Shown here piece after piece: positions 1 through 8,701 of a stretch of DNA of 64,000 bases (the stretch's first letter is position 1; each line of letters opens with the position of its first letter). Origin of the DNA: Methanovulcanius yangii (GTDB taxonomy: Archaea; Halobacteriota; Methanomicrobia; Methanomicrobiales; Methanomicrobiaceae). The notes under the pieces were generated by a model. That model was given only the letters and a program-made list of their open reading frames with translations, did not search any database and had not been told where the DNA came from. The position numbers and the translations under genes are program-made. The stretch spans positions 1,603,780-1,667,779 of the forward strand of contig NZ_LTBL01000001.1 in NCBI RefSeq assembly GCF_018687785.1. Reading direction: 5' to 3'.

Positions 1-1
1 C

Positions 2-670
2 GCCCGCGGCCTCGGCGTGATCATCATGGAGCCCCTCCGCGGCGGCCATCTCGCGAGGGCCGTCCCGGACGAGGTGCGGGCCATCGAGGCGGAGACCGGG
101 GTGTCCCGGACGCCCGCCGAGTGGGCTCTCAGGTGGATATGGAACCGTCCCGAAGTCACCGTCGTCCTCTCCGGCATGAGCGATGAGGCGCAGCTGCGGG
201 AGAACATCCGGACGGCTGAAGACGCCCTTCCCGGTTCGCTTTCGCAGGGCGACCTTGCAATGATGGCACGCGTCCGCGACATCTACCGGGACCGGATGAT
301 GGTGGACTGCACGGGATGCGGCTACTGCATGCCCTGCCCCTATGGGGTCGACATCCCCGGCTGTTTTGCCCACTACAACAATTACGGCCTCTTCGGAAAG
401 GAACCGGCCGTCCGGTATTATTTTGCACAGATGACCGGGATCATGGATAAGGAGGGGTATGCAGGCCTCTGCCGCGGGTGCGGAAAGTGCGTCCGGGCAT
501 GCCCGCAGCACCTCCCCATCCCGGACCTCCTGCAGGATGTCTCCCGCACGTTCGAGGGCCCTGCCTTCACGGTGCTCCGCCCTGCAATGAAGCACCTGAA
601 GGGGATCCACCGCCACTGGACAAACCTAAAAAACCGCCGCTATGCGGCATCCGGAGGAGAAGAGTCATAA
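2..670 (+). CDS. Aldo/keto reductase with C-terminal ferredoxin-like domain (5' partial)
   Basis: The reading frame is open from the window edge, so the N-terminal part of the barrel lies outside. What remains is the end of an aldo/keto reductase TIM barrel (TPAEWALRWIWNRPEV, then VVLSGMSDEAQLREN, the usual NADPH-site end of the family), followed by a ferredoxin-like tail with two cysteine clusters: CTGCGYCMPCP near 307-340 and CRGCGKCVRACP near 470-505. This AKR plus 4Fe-4S architecture is common in methanogens and anaerobic bacteria and is annotated as a putative iron-sulfur oxidoreductase; the substrate is unknown. It ends with TAA at 668-670. Confidence 0.88.
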   Translation, partial: ARGLGVIIMEPLRGGHLARAVPDEVRAIEAETGVSRTPAEWALRWIWNRPEVTVVLSGMSDEAQLRENIRTAEDALPGSLSQGDLAMMARVRDIYRDRMMVDCTGCGYCMPCPYGVDIPGCFAHYNNYGLFGKEPAVRYYFAQMTGIMDKEGYAGLCRGCGKCVRACPQHLPIPDLLQDVSRTFEGPAFTVLRPAMKHLKGIHRHWTNLKNRRYAASGGEES

Positions 671-770
671 TACATCCCGGCATCCCCGGCAGGGCCCCGA
701 CCACCGCCGGTGCGCCCCGTGTGAATCGCGGACGCCCACATCTCTGTCTCCGGGGGAGTGGCCAATCAGG

Positions 771-1376
771 GTGACCGTCGCCGGGAGGGTTATCACCCTC
801 CACGACGGCGTTCCGGCCGCCTCCGACGGATTCGTCACCGGCCTCGCCGCTACAATCAGGGATTCCTGCGGGTATGTAATGACCGGCCCCTACCTCGCCA
901 CCCTCTTCGGGAGGGAAGGCGGATGCCGGGAGGCAGAGTTCCTCCTGCCGCACCTGAGCCCCTCGCTCTTTCTCGACGTCATGGCAGGAATCCGTGCGGC
1001 CGGGTATACCATCATGACGCCGGGGGAGGAGAGGGACCTCTTCCGGATGGTGGGCGGGCAGGGCATCCGCATCGCCCCCGGGGACGGGTTTTTCCCCAAC
1101 GCACTCGTCCGCTGCATCCATCATGACGCCGAGGAGTACGCCTACCTCCACCGCCGCCATCTCCGGTTCGGCCCGCACCGCCTCTTCATCACGCCCCCGG
1201 AGATTCTGATCCCCTCCATACTCATGCCGGGAGCACACTGCGGGACTTCGGGGGACGCCGTGTATCTCCATACCCTCCTCGAAGATCAGCTCTGCCGGCG
1301 GGATCTCAGGACCTGGATACGGCATCTCGGGGTCACGGCGGAGGCTTCGGCCGCAGGAATCGAAGCACCGCCCTGA
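771..1376 (+). CDS. Hypothetical protein, possibly degenerate nucleotidyltransferase-like
   Basis: A 201-residue protein from a GTG start at 771 that follows a purine-rich GGGGGAG at 752-758. The frame stays open upstream to an ATG at 642, inside the preceding gene, but the extra 43 residues are rich in Arg, Pro and Ser and look non-coding, so I prefer the later start. I do not recognise the family with confidence. The stretch SCGYVMTGPYLATLFGREGG loosely resembles the 'GYvAilfGR' segment of small archaeal nucleotidyltransferase-fold proteins, but catalytic acidic residues are not obvious. The following 169 bases to the next gene hold the promoter of the permease operon. Confidence 0.6.
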   Translation: MTVAGRVITLHDGVPAASDGFVTGLAATIRDSCGYVMTGPYLATLFGREGGCREAEFLLPHLSPSLFLDVMAGIRAAGYTIMTPGEERDLFRMVGGQGIRIAPGDGFFPNALVRCIHHDAEEYAYLHRRHLRFGPHRLFITPPEILIPSILMPGAHCGTSGDAVYLHTLLEDQLCRRDLRTWIRHLGVTAEASAAGIEAPP

Positions 1377-1545
1377 ACCGCCGCACCGGCGTTTCCGGCA
1401 GAACCCCGGCCGATTCCCCTCTCTCCTGCACCCTGCTACTTTCATGAGAGAAAATCGTTGTTTTAATCCCGGATTTCGAAAAAATTATGGAAATGCTGAT
1501 GTATCCGGCAGGCAACATGAACATACATTAAACGGAGATATCCCC

Positions 1546-2628
1546 ATGGCCGCACGGAATTTTGCCCAGTGGCAACAATATATCATCACCGGCGGGGCGC
1601 TCGCCCTTCTCATCATCGGGATGATGATGACCGCCGACGTCCTCAATATCATATTCTTCGGCTTCTTCTTCGCGCTGCTCGGCGCTCCCTTCTCTGCGTG
1701 GCTGCAGGAACACCGGGTCCCGCTGCCCCTCGCCGTCGCCATCGTCCTCGGCCTTCTCTTCATCGTCCTCGCATCATTCTTCGGGGTGTTCGCCCTCTCG
1801 TTCGGCCTCCTGATCGAGGATCTCCCAACGTACCAGGCCCAGCTGAATGCGAACCTGTCGGCGATCACCGTACTCCTGCAGCAGTACGGGTTCAGCGGGT
1901 TTACGGAGGAGACGTTCCTCCATCCCGACCTGTCCACCCTCGTCAAACCAGCGGTGACCATCCTCTCCAACCTGACCGTCGTCGCTGCGGATGCGTTCTT
2001 TGTACTTGTCATTGCCGGATTCGTCCTTCTCGAACTCCCCACCTTCCCCGAGCGCCTCCAGAAGGGATTTCCTGCCCACGACGACATCCCTGCAAAGGTG
2101 AACCGCTTCATCCGGAGCGTCATCGACGTGATGATCGTCCGGACCAAGACGAACATCGTCCTCGGTGCCGCCATCGGCGCCTTCTTCTGGGCGCTCGGCG
2201 TCGACCTTGCCATCATGTGGGGCGTGCTCGCCATCATCCTCAGCTACATCCCCTATATCGGCCTCATCCTCGCCTGTATTCCGGCCATCGTCCTCGCATG
2301 GCTCCAGTTCGGGATCCCCGGCGCCCTGATCGCACTCGTCGGCATCGCGGTGATCAACTTCGTCGTCGAGACGATCTATTTCCCCCGGATTGCCTCGCGC
2401 CACCTCAGCCTGACGGCGCTCTATATCCTCGTCTCCCTTCTCGTCTGGGAACTGATCCTCGGGCCTGCAGGCATGTTCCTCTCGCTTCCGCTTGCCATCG
2501 TCGTCGCATTCATCCTTGCCTCACAGGAGGAGACACGGTGGCTTTCGACACTCATCACGGAGACCGGATCACCGGACGAAGAACCGTCTGAGACGATCTT
2601 TCGCAGAATACGCAAACGGATCGGATAA
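1546..2628 (+). CDS. AI-2E (PerM/YdiK) family permease
   Basis: Encodes a 360-residue polytopic membrane protein of the AI-2E/PerM family. The family layout is visible: paired N-terminal hydrophobic segments (YIITGGALALLIIGMMM; LAVAIVLGLLFIVLASFF), a central soluble part with the DLPTYQAQLNANL region, and a C-terminal core beginning VLGAAIGAFFWALGVDLAIMWG with the motif IPYIGLILACIPAIVLA. The ATG at 1546 is chosen because GGAG lies 8-10 bases upstream; the frame runs further back to 1444 without a better signal. Family members export small molecules or act as ion antiporters, so the substrate cannot be read from the sequence. Only 21 bases separate it from the next gene, suggesting an operon with the Nramp-like fusion and binding protein. 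Confidence 0.85.
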   Translation: MAARNFAQWQQYIITGGALALLIIGMMMTADVLNIIFFGFFFALLGAPFSAWLQEHRVPLPLAVAIVLGLLFIVLASFFGVFALSFGLLIEDLPTYQAQLNANLSAITVLLQQYGFSGFTEETFLHPDLSTLVKPAVTILSNLTVVAADAFFVLVIAGFVLLELPTFPERLQKGFPAHDDIPAKVNRFIRSVIDVMIVRTKTNIVLGAAIGAFFWALGVDLAIMWGVLAIILSYIPYIGLILACIPAIVLAWLQFGIPGALIALVGIAVINFVVETIYFPRIASRHLSLTALYILVSLLVWELILGPAGMFLSLPLAIVVAFILASQEETRWLSTLITETGSPDEEPSETIFRRIRKRIG

Positions 2629-2649
2629 TCATCCCCCAGGGAGACGGCA

Positions 2650-4680
2650 ATGAAACGCAGCGGCACCATCCACCCCTTCCGGCCACCCCAACCTCCATCC
2701 GGAACCACCGGACGAAAGGACGGTGACGGCCGCTTTGCCGATTCACTCCGGTTCATCGGTCCCGGCCTGCTCCTTGCCATTGCGGCAGCAGGAGAGAGCG
2801 GTATTGCCGAGGCAATCGAGATCGGGGCACACTTCGGCTATGCCCTCATCTGGGTGATCATCCTCACCCTCGCATTCAAGTTCGCCTTTGCAAACGGCAT
2901 CGCCCGCTACACGCTCGTCACCGGAGAGACGATCTTCGAGGGGCTCGGGCGCATCCCCGGTCCCCGGCACTGGGCCAACTGGCTCGTGATGGCCATCTAT
3001 CTCCTCGAGATGTTCGCCTTCGGGGGCATGCTCCTTCTCGGCGCCATCTTCATGGACTACCTCCTCCCCGGCATATTCTCGCCGGAGATCATTGCGGTCG
3101 TGACCATCACCGCCTCCATCCTGCTCCTCTGGAAGGAGTCCTATGAACGCCTCGAGAAGGTGATCCTCGCCATCGCCCTCCTCCTCTTCTTCGGCATCGG
3201 ATTCTCCCTCATGGAGTTCCCCCTCGCACTCGGGGCGGTCGGGACCGGCCTTGCCCCGGCAATCCCCGAGGGCTCGCTCCTTGCCATCATGGCCCTGATG
3301 GGAGCCGTGGGATCCGGCCTCAACCTCCTCCTCTACTCCATCTGGCTGAAGGAGAAGACCGGAGGGGCCCACGGCATCACCTATTTCCGGCGCTGGATGC
3401 CCGCCATCAACCTCGACCTCGCTCTCGCCTTCCTCTTCATCGGCGTGATCACCGTCCTCTTCATCTCGCTGGGAGTCACCGGGTTTGCCGTCTCCTATCT
3501 TCAGCACGGCGAGGCGATATCCCTCGACGCCCTCATCGCCCAGGTCCTCTATGTGATCGCGTATATCCCGCACGGGGTCCCGATCTTCCTCGTCTTCGGG
3601 TATTTCGTCATGTTCGGTGCCGTCCTGACCGGGATGGACGGTCGCGCACGGGCGATCGCCACGTTTCTCCGGGGGGAGGTCGGCGTGCGGTCGACCGAGC
3701 ACGACCTCTACCGCCTCCTCCTGATGCTCTTCTCCCTCATGATCCTCATTGCGGTCTTCGCAGGCGAACCGCTTGCCATCGTGCACATGGTTTCGGCCGT
3801 GGCCGCCATCGCCTTTGCCCTGATGGGATTCGTGCTGATGTATCTGGACGTGCATCTGCCGGAGGAGGCGCGTGGTTCCCGCCTCTGGCTGCTCGTCATA
3901 GGCGCGGGCAGCACCGTCTTTCTCCTGATGGCGCTCTTCATGGAGGAGGCCGTTCTCGCCTTCGGTCTCCCGCTTGCAGAACGGCTCATCGTCGTTGCCT
4001 TCGTCCTCTTCCTCTTTGCCCGGACGAAGCTCTTCCGATCGCTCATTGCCGGGACGGCCGGGCGGTGGGACCGGCTCTGGGCCGTCTTCGTCTTCGGCGC
4101 CCTCTCGGTGTACGGGACATTCCGCGGAATTCCCTACGGAGATCTCATCATCAACTTCCGTGACCTGGGACCCATCATTGCAGGGATGGCCGGCGGACCT
4201 GTCATCGGGGCGGGGGCAGGGCTCATCGGAGCCCTGTACCGCTACCCCCTCGGGGGAAGCACCGCCACCGCCTGCGCCGTCGCGACGGTTGCGGCGGGCA
4301 TCATCGCGGGCCTCTACACGAAGATGTACCGCGGCGACATCACCGTGCTGAGGGCGTGTCTCCTTGTTGCGATCATCGAAGCCGTGCATATCTTCGTACT
4401 CGTGCCGCTCTTCTCCGACATTCCCTCCTTTGCCGCTTTCGTCGAGATCGTTCGGGTCACCTTCCTTCCGATGGTCGCCGCCCAGTCGCTCGGCGTGGTC
4501 ATCTACCTCTTCATTCTCGCCGACGAGGGGCTCTCCCTGAAGGAGCGGTTTGCCGCGCGTCCCGGCCCCGAAAAGGGGAAAAAAACGCAGGGAGACGGGG
4601 ATGACGGGAAAACCACGGAATCCTGCACCGTGGAGACGGAATGCCTGCCAGGAGCGCCGGAAGGAGGCGATGAGCAGTGA
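2650..4680 (+). CDS. Nramp-like transporter fused to a LytS-type 5TM domain
   Basis: A 676-residue membrane protein with two parts. Residues about 35-430 have the Nramp/LeuT-like layout, starting with RFIGPGLLLAIAAAGESGIA and continuing through about eleven hydrophobic segments. In place of the TM1 metal motif DPGN the sequence is GESG, and in place of the TM6 MPH motif it is SGL (MGAVGSGLNLLLYS). Residues about 465-640 match the 5TMR-LYT sensor module of LytS/YhcK: NFRDLGPIIAGMAGGPVIGA, then GLIGALYRYPLGGSTATA. The tail is hydrophilic. The start follows AGGGAG at 2637-2642. Loss of both metal motifs argues against ordinary Mn/Fe transport. The stop codon overlaps the start of the binding-protein gene, so the two products are probably made together. 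The fusion is clear from sequence; the function is unknown. Confidence 0.8.
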   Translation: MKRSGTIHPFRPPQPPSGTTGRKDGDGRFADSLRFIGPGLLLAIAAAGESGIAEAIEIGAHFGYALIWVIILTLAFKFAFANGIARYTLVTGETIFEGLGRIPGPRHWANWLVMAIYLLEMFAFGGMLLLGAIFMDYLLPGIFSPEIIAVVTITASILLLWKESYERLEKVILAIALLLFFGIGFSLMEFPLALGAVGTGLAPAIPEGSLLAIMALMGAVGSGLNLLLYSIWLKEKTGGAHGITYFRRWMPAINLDLALAFLFIGVITVLFISLGVTGFAVSYLQHGEAISLDALIAQVLYVIAYIPHGVPIFLVFGYFVMFGAVLTGMDGRARAIATFLRGEVGVRSTEHDLYRLLLMLFSLMILIAVFAGEPLAIVHMVSAVAAIAFALMGFVLMYLDVHLPEEARGSRLWLLVIGAGSTVFLLMALFMEEAVLAFGLPLAERLIVVAFVLFLFARTKLFRSLIAGTAGRWDRLWAVFVFGALSVYGTFRGIPYGDLIINFRDLGPIIAGMAGGPVIGAGAGLIGALYRYPLGGSTATACAVATVAAGIIAGLYTKMYRGDITVLRACLLVAIIEAVHIFVLVPLFSDIPSFAAFVEIVRVTFLPMVAAQSLGVVIYLFILADEGLSLKERFAARPGPEKGKKTQGDGDDGKTTESCTVETECLPGAPEGGDEQ

Positions 4681-5843
4681 CGAGAGTTCTCGAGATCTTC
4701 CCGTATATCCTCGCCGTCTGCCTCATCGGTGCGACCTCTGCCGGGATACTAATCGCCGTCCCGTATTCTGGTGAGAACGTGACGATAGATGTGGGAGTCC
4801 TTGTTCCCCTCACGGGGGATCTTGCGGTCTACGGCGGCGATGTGCTGGAGGGCATCAATATAGCCGTCGATGAGATCAATGAAGGAGGCGGCATCGGGGG
4901 AAAGGATGTCCGCATCATCTGCAGGGACACCGGAGGTGACCCGGACCGGGCCGCCGCGATGATGGAGGACCTGGCGGATCAGGGCGTCCCGGTCGTCATC
5001 GGGCCGGTAACCAGCAGCAGTGCGATTTCGGTTGCCCCCATCGCCGAGAAGAAGCAGATCGTCATGATATCCCCGACCGCCACGACCCCCCTCCTTTCCG
5101 GGGCGGGCCGGTATGTCTACCGGACGATCTCCTCGGATACCTACCAGGGCCGGGGCATGGCAACGGTCCTCCGGAGTCTCCACCCGGAGGTCAACAGCGT
5201 CGCGGTGCTCTATATCGAAAACACCTACGGCGCCGGCCTCAGGGAATCCTTCACCGCTGCATGGACCACACAGGGGGGGACGGTCGTCTGCGAAATCCCC
5301 TTTGAGAACGGCCGCACCGATTTTAGCGCGGTCATCGCAGCCGTCCGCGATTCGGATGCCGACGCCGTTGCCCTGATCAGCTACCTTCCGGAGGCGAAGG
5401 CCATCTTCCGGGAGGCGGCCCGGCAGGAGCTGGGGGGGCCCTGGATAGCCTCGGACGCCATCGTCACCGCGGAGTTCATCGCCGCGGCAGGGCCCGCGAC
5501 GGAGGGGATCGTCGCGACGATCCAGGCAAACCAGGTGCAGTCCCCTTCCTTCATCACCGAATACTGCCGCCGGACGAATGCCACCTCCGTCAACTGGCAG
5601 GCGGCCTATGCCTACGATACGATGATGATCATCGCCGAAGCGATCGAACACGGAGGATATACGGCGGACGGCATCCGCAACCATCTTGATGTCATCCGCT
5701 ACCTGGGCATCTGCGGGCCGAAGGTCTTCGACGAAAACGGGGATATTCCCCCTGCATTCGATGTGATGCGGATCCGGGACGGGAGATGGACCCGCGTCCC
5801 CTGGACCGAACTCGCGGAAGCGAGCGAAGTCCGTCAGCATTGA
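4677..5843 (+). CDS. Membrane-anchored branched-chain amino acid-type solute-binding protein
   Basis: A 388-residue protein starting at GTG 4677, overlapping the previous stop by four bases, with AAGGAGG just upstream. An N-terminal hydrophobic helix (residues about 8-28, ILAVCLIGATSAGILIAV) has no lipobox cysteine at a typical site and may be a membrane anchor or signal. The rest is a type I periplasmic-binding fold of the Leu/Ile/Val (Peripla_BP_6) family: IDVGVLVPLTGDLAVYGGDV, IGPVTSSSAISVAPIAE, and VNWQAAYAYDTMMIIAEAI. No LivH/LivM/LivG/LivF genes are nearby. The translational coupling to the Nramp-like/5TM protein suggests it supplies ligand to that transporter or sensor; this is inference. 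Confidence 0.87.
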   Translation: MTRVLEIFPYILAVCLIGATSAGILIAVPYSGENVTIDVGVLVPLTGDLAVYGGDVLEGINIAVDEINEGGGIGGKDVRIICRDTGGDPDRAAAMMEDLADQGVPVVIGPVTSSSAISVAPIAEKKQIVMISPTATTPLLSGAGRYVYRTISSDTYQGRGMATVLRSLHPEVNSVAVLYIENTYGAGLRESFTAAWTTQGGTVVCEIPFENGRTDFSAVIAAVRDSDADAVALISYLPEAKAIFREAARQELGGPWIASDAIVTAEFIAAAGPATEGIVATIQANQVQSPSFITEYCRRTNATSVNWQAAYAYDTMMIIAEAIEHGGYTADGIRNHLDVIRYLGICGPKVFDENGDIPPAFDVMRIRDGRWTRVPWTELAEASEVRQH

Positions 5844-6065
5844 AGCCAAAATACGACAGATATGAGATAGGTATAAATACAGCTTCCAAATGTTAATCAT
5901 ACACAGCATATAAATGAACCCATTGCATAGCATAAATTTATATTAGATTGTGCCAAACTACCTGAAAACAGAGATGCATGAAGGGCCCCATTCCTTCCGT
6001 AGATATGAATTCCCTAATACATCTCAAGAATTTGAATTGCATACCAGATTGTAAGGAGACAATGA
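5844..6065 (+). promoter_or_regulatory. AT-rich intergenic region with promoter for the acetyltransferase
   Basis: A TATA-like TTTATATTA lies at 5937-5945 in a markedly AT-rich block, which would give a leader of about 95 nt. A ribosome binding site AAGGAG is at 6053-6058 just before the start codon. No open frame of note is present. Confidence 0.45.
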
Positions 6066-6611
6066 ATGGCACATCCTACCCTGACAACAGAACGGCTGCT
6101 CCTCAGGCCGTTTACCCCCGACGACGCCCGTTCCATTGCCGGCCTCGTTGACAGGGCGTACAACCCCGCCCGGCAGGAAGATGTGGCGGTGAATGAGAGC
6201 ATCGATATCATTGAAGACCGCCTGGCGTTCAACCGCGGCTGGGCCTGGGACGGTTCTTCGGTAACCTTTGCGGTCGGTATTGCGGAGACCGGCAGCCTCA
6301 TCGGAACCAGCACCCTGATGAACATCAACCCCGAACACCGCAATGCTATGCTCAGCCTCTGGATCGCGCCCGATCACCGGTGCAGCGGGTACGGTACCGA
6401 GGCCGCGGAGGAGAGCATCAGATATGGGTTTGATACTCTCGGGCTTCATCAGATCTATGCGATCCGGCTTCAGGACAATCAGCTCTCTGCAAAACTCATG
6501 AAACGGCTGGGTATGCGGCAGAAAGGGGTACTCGAGGAGTATTTCCTCCATAACGGCACCTATTACGACTGCATCCTCCATGCCGTCATGGAGAGTGACA
6601 GATCACCCTGA
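6066..6611 (+). CDS. GNAT N-acetyltransferase (RimJ/RimL-like)
   Basis: A 181-residue acetyltransferase of the GNAT fold that would transfer acetyl from acetyl-CoA to an amine, often a protein N-terminus in the RimJ/RimL-like branch. It opens with the family phrase LTTERLLLRPFTPDDARSIA, has the central strand region LIGTSTLMNINPEHRNAMLS, the CoA-binding segment DHRCSGYGTEAAEESIRYGF, and the C-terminal NQLSAKLMKRLGMRQKGVL. Length fits the family. Two overlapping ATGs occur at 6062 and 6066; only 6066 is in this frame, with AAGGAG just upstream. It appears to be a single gene with its own promoter; the substrate is unknown. Confidence 0.9.
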   Translation: MAHPTLTTERLLLRPFTPDDARSIAGLVDRAYNPARQEDVAVNESIDIIEDRLAFNRGWAWDGSSVTFAVGIAETGSLIGTSTLMNINPEHRNAMLSLWIAPDHRCSGYGTEAAEESIRYGFDTLGLHQIYAIRLQDNQLSAKLMKRLGMRQKGVLEEYFLHNGTYYDCILHAVMESDRSP

Positions 6612-6876
6612 TATACACATTTTCCACGGATAAAATTGCATTTTCCCGCCAAAACAACTGAAATACACCAAATAATCATTTTTCAGCAATTTATCCATAA
6701 TTTATCCATGAAATTACCGCAAAAACCAAAGAATATTCGCGAAATCAAGCGGATATTCCTTATTCTATAGTTTTTTACGATCAGAAATCCACCTCTCGGT
6801 ATCCCCACACGCGTGGGGACCAGTATCGCAGGGGCAGCCGGAATCAGGGAATCGGGCTGCCTCGGGAGGTTTCCAG
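6612..6876. other. AT-rich intergenic region with a strong 18-bp hairpin
   Basis: About 170 AT-rich bases (6612-6780) are followed by a hairpin at 6802-6819: TCCCCAC and GTGGGGA around a 4-base loop. With its flanks (CGGT before, CCAG after) it resembles a single type I-E-like CRISPR repeat. No second copy is present within the following spacer distance, so it is not an array. It may equally be an operator or RNA hairpin ahead of the flavin reductase gene. Confidence 0.35.
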
Positions 6877-7500
6877 ATGCAGCAAAATACAGACAACCAT
6901 ACAGCGTCCGGGACGGCGGTTGCCAAAAGGGCATCGAAGAGAAAAGTGGGCACCAATCTTTTTCTCTGCCCGATGCCTGTCACCATCGTCGGGACCATGA
7001 ACGGCTCCAAACCCAATTTCGTCTCCGCCGGCTGGGTCACCCGGGTCAATACCGCCCCTCCGATGCTCGGGGTCGCCATCGCAAAATCGCGCATCACCCC
7101 CGCATCCATCCTGGACGAACAGGCCTTCAGCGTCAACTACCCGAACCAGGATCTGCTCATCGAGACCGACTACTGCGGCCTCGTCTCCGCAACGACCAAC
7201 GACAAGTCCGGACTGTTCGATACGTTCTACGGCGAACTCGGAAACGTTCCGATGATCGAAAACTGCCCGATGAGTGCGGAATGCGCCCTCGTGGAGATGA
7301 TCGATCTCCCCACCGACTACCTCTTCATAGGCGAGATCGTCGCCGCCTATTCGTCGGACGACTATTTCAGGAACGGAGTACCGGATGTCCGGAAAGTCAA
7401 CCCCATTCTTCTGACCATGCCCGACAATTCGTACTGGACCATGGGCGAGTATGCCGGGAAGGCATGGACCCTTGCCCAAGGCTACAAAGGCAGGGCCTGA
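6877..7500 (+). CDS. Flavin reductase-like FMN-binding protein
   Basis: A 207-residue member of the flavin reductase-like, FMN-binding split-barrel family. Family features are the N-terminal PMPVTIVGTMNGSKPNFVSA, then WVTRVNTAPPMLGVAIAKSR, FSVNYPNQDLLIETDYCG, and FIGEIVAAYSSDDYF near the C-terminus. In methanogens such proteins are annotated as flavin reductases or flavoredoxins, passing electrons from NAD(P)H or ferredoxin through FMN; the partner is not shown by the sequence. The ATG at 6877 follows GGGAGGT, a good ribosome binding site. Confidence 0.87.
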   Translation: MQQNTDNHTASGTAVAKRASKRKVGTNLFLCPMPVTIVGTMNGSKPNFVSAGWVTRVNTAPPMLGVAIAKSRITPASILDEQAFSVNYPNQDLLIETDYCGLVSATTNDKSGLFDTFYGELGNVPMIENCPMSAECALVEMIDLPTDYLFIGEIVAAYSSDDYFRNGVPDVRKVNPILLTMPDNSYWTMGEYAGKAWTLAQGYKGRA

Positions 7501-7632
7501 ATCCTGCACAGGATGGGGACAAAACCCCCTTTTGTCTCTTCCGGAGCCCTCCCGGGGGAGAAAACTCAAATACCGTGCACGAGAGTATTCAGATATGGGA
7601 CCGCAGGGCCCCATTCCAGGGTGAATGCATAC

Positions 7633-7821
7633 ATGTGGGTTAAGGTTGAACGACCCGACGGGGAGATTGTGGAAAAGGAAGTCCCCCCCCGTGCGTATCT
7701 TACCATCGGTGACGTGCTGGAAGACGGATCCGTCATCATCGATCTCCCGTATTCGGAAGACGATGACGACGATATGACAGCCTATGGCCTCTACGACGGG
7801 GATGATGACGACTTCCTCTGA
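7633..7821 (+). CDS. Small acidic hypothetical protein
   Basis: A 62-residue protein beginning MWVKVERPDGEIVEKEVPP and ending in a very acidic tail (DDDDDMTAYGLYDGDDDDFL). I chose the ATG at 7633 because AGGGTGA at 7617-7623 is well placed as a ribosome binding site; the frame is open further upstream to 7513, but that part looks non-coding. The fold is not recognised; the start could form a small beta barrel-like strand pair. It sits alone between the flavin reductase and the potassium channel. Confidence 0.55.
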   Translation: MWVKVERPDGEIVEKEVPPRAYLTIGDVLEDGSVIIDLPYSEDDDDDMTAYGLYDGDDDDFL

Positions 7822-7927
7822 ATCTTCCGCCTGCTAAAGACGGCATACGGGGGCAGGGAGCCGCCGGTGCGGTAGAGTACCCTGACATATGGCGTACAGA
7901 ACAGGAGACGCCATAACGGAGAGTATC

Positions 7928-8701
7928 ATGGGAGAGAAGAACACAGGATGCCAAAGAAAGGTGCTCGGACGGTGGTATGGCCGGACGGAGAATCGATTCC
8001 TCTTCCTCCTTGCAAGCCTCATACTCATCATTTTTGTCTATCCCTTCGCCGAATCGTTCGATACGGGAGGCCTCATCCTCAGGGTGCTGACGACGGCCAT
8101 TATCATCCTCAGCGTCTACGCCCTTCTCGACGTAAAGCGCCACTTCATCATCGCCGTACTCCTCCTCATTCCGACCGTCGTCATGTCGTGGGCCGAATAC
8201 CTTGGACAGGAGACGGCCTTCATCAGCACCTTTGCCCTCCTCACCAACATGGCATTCTTCCTCTTTGTCACCCTCATCATACTCCACCGCATCCTCACCA
8301 CCCGCATCGTCACGAAAGACACCATCTACGGAGCCATCTGCGTCTATTTTCTCTTCGCCTATCTCTGGGGCGCCCTCTATCTCTTCACCGCCCTCACAGT
8401 GCCGGGCTCCTTTGCAACATTCTACCCCGATACCGCGGTGCTCCCCACCATCGGGTTCGGTGAAGCCATGTACTTCAGCTTTGTTACGATAGCCACACTC
8501 GGCTACGGAGATATCATCCCTGTCGGCAATGTGAGCAGGTCGCTTGCGATGCTCGAGGCCGCAACGGGCGTCCTCTTCGTTGCAACCTTCGTCGCCCGCC
8601 TGGTGGCCCTTGCCGGGACCGGCAGCCTTTCCCCCACGGACGAAAAGATGGGGGATACGGGCTCCTCCCGAAAAGACGAGGAGGAAGAGGAGGAGAGATG
8701 A
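7928..8701 (+). CDS. Potassium channel protein (two-pore-helix ion channel family)
   Basis: A 257-residue membrane protein with about six hydrophobic segments and a potassium selectivity filter TLGYGD at residues 190-195, preceded by the pore helix GEAMYFSFVTIA and followed by the inner helix AMLEAATGVLFVATFVARLV. The charged C-terminal tail (KDEEEEEER) has no RCK domain. The ATG at 7928 follows GGAGAG; an alternative in-frame ATG at 7889 has no good ribosome binding site. Its stop overlaps the start of the ABC ATPase gene (ATGA at 8698), so the channel is probably co-translated with the exporter, an unusual pairing. Confidence 0.88.
   Translation: MGEKNTGCQRKVLGRWYGRTENRFLFLLASLILIIFVYPFAESFDTGGLILRVLTTAIIILSVYALLDVKRHFIIAVLLLIPTVVMSWAEYLGQETAFISTFALLTNMAFFLFVTLIILHRILTTRIVTKDTIYGAICVYFLFAYLWGALYLFTALTVPGSFATFYPDTAVLPTIGFGEAMYFSFVTIATLGYGDIIPVGNVSRSLAMLEAATGVLFVATFVARLVALAGTGSLSPTDEKMGDTGSSRKDEEEEEER

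Noticed and set aside
2743-4389. 548-codon open frame on the minus strand
   Set aside because: Antisense to the Nramp-like fusion gene; highly charged, low-complexity product rich in Glu, Asp, Gly and His without any family signal.
6795-6825. CRISPR array
   Set aside because: Only one repeat-like unit; no second copy at spacer distance and no cas genes, so it is reported only as a curiosity.
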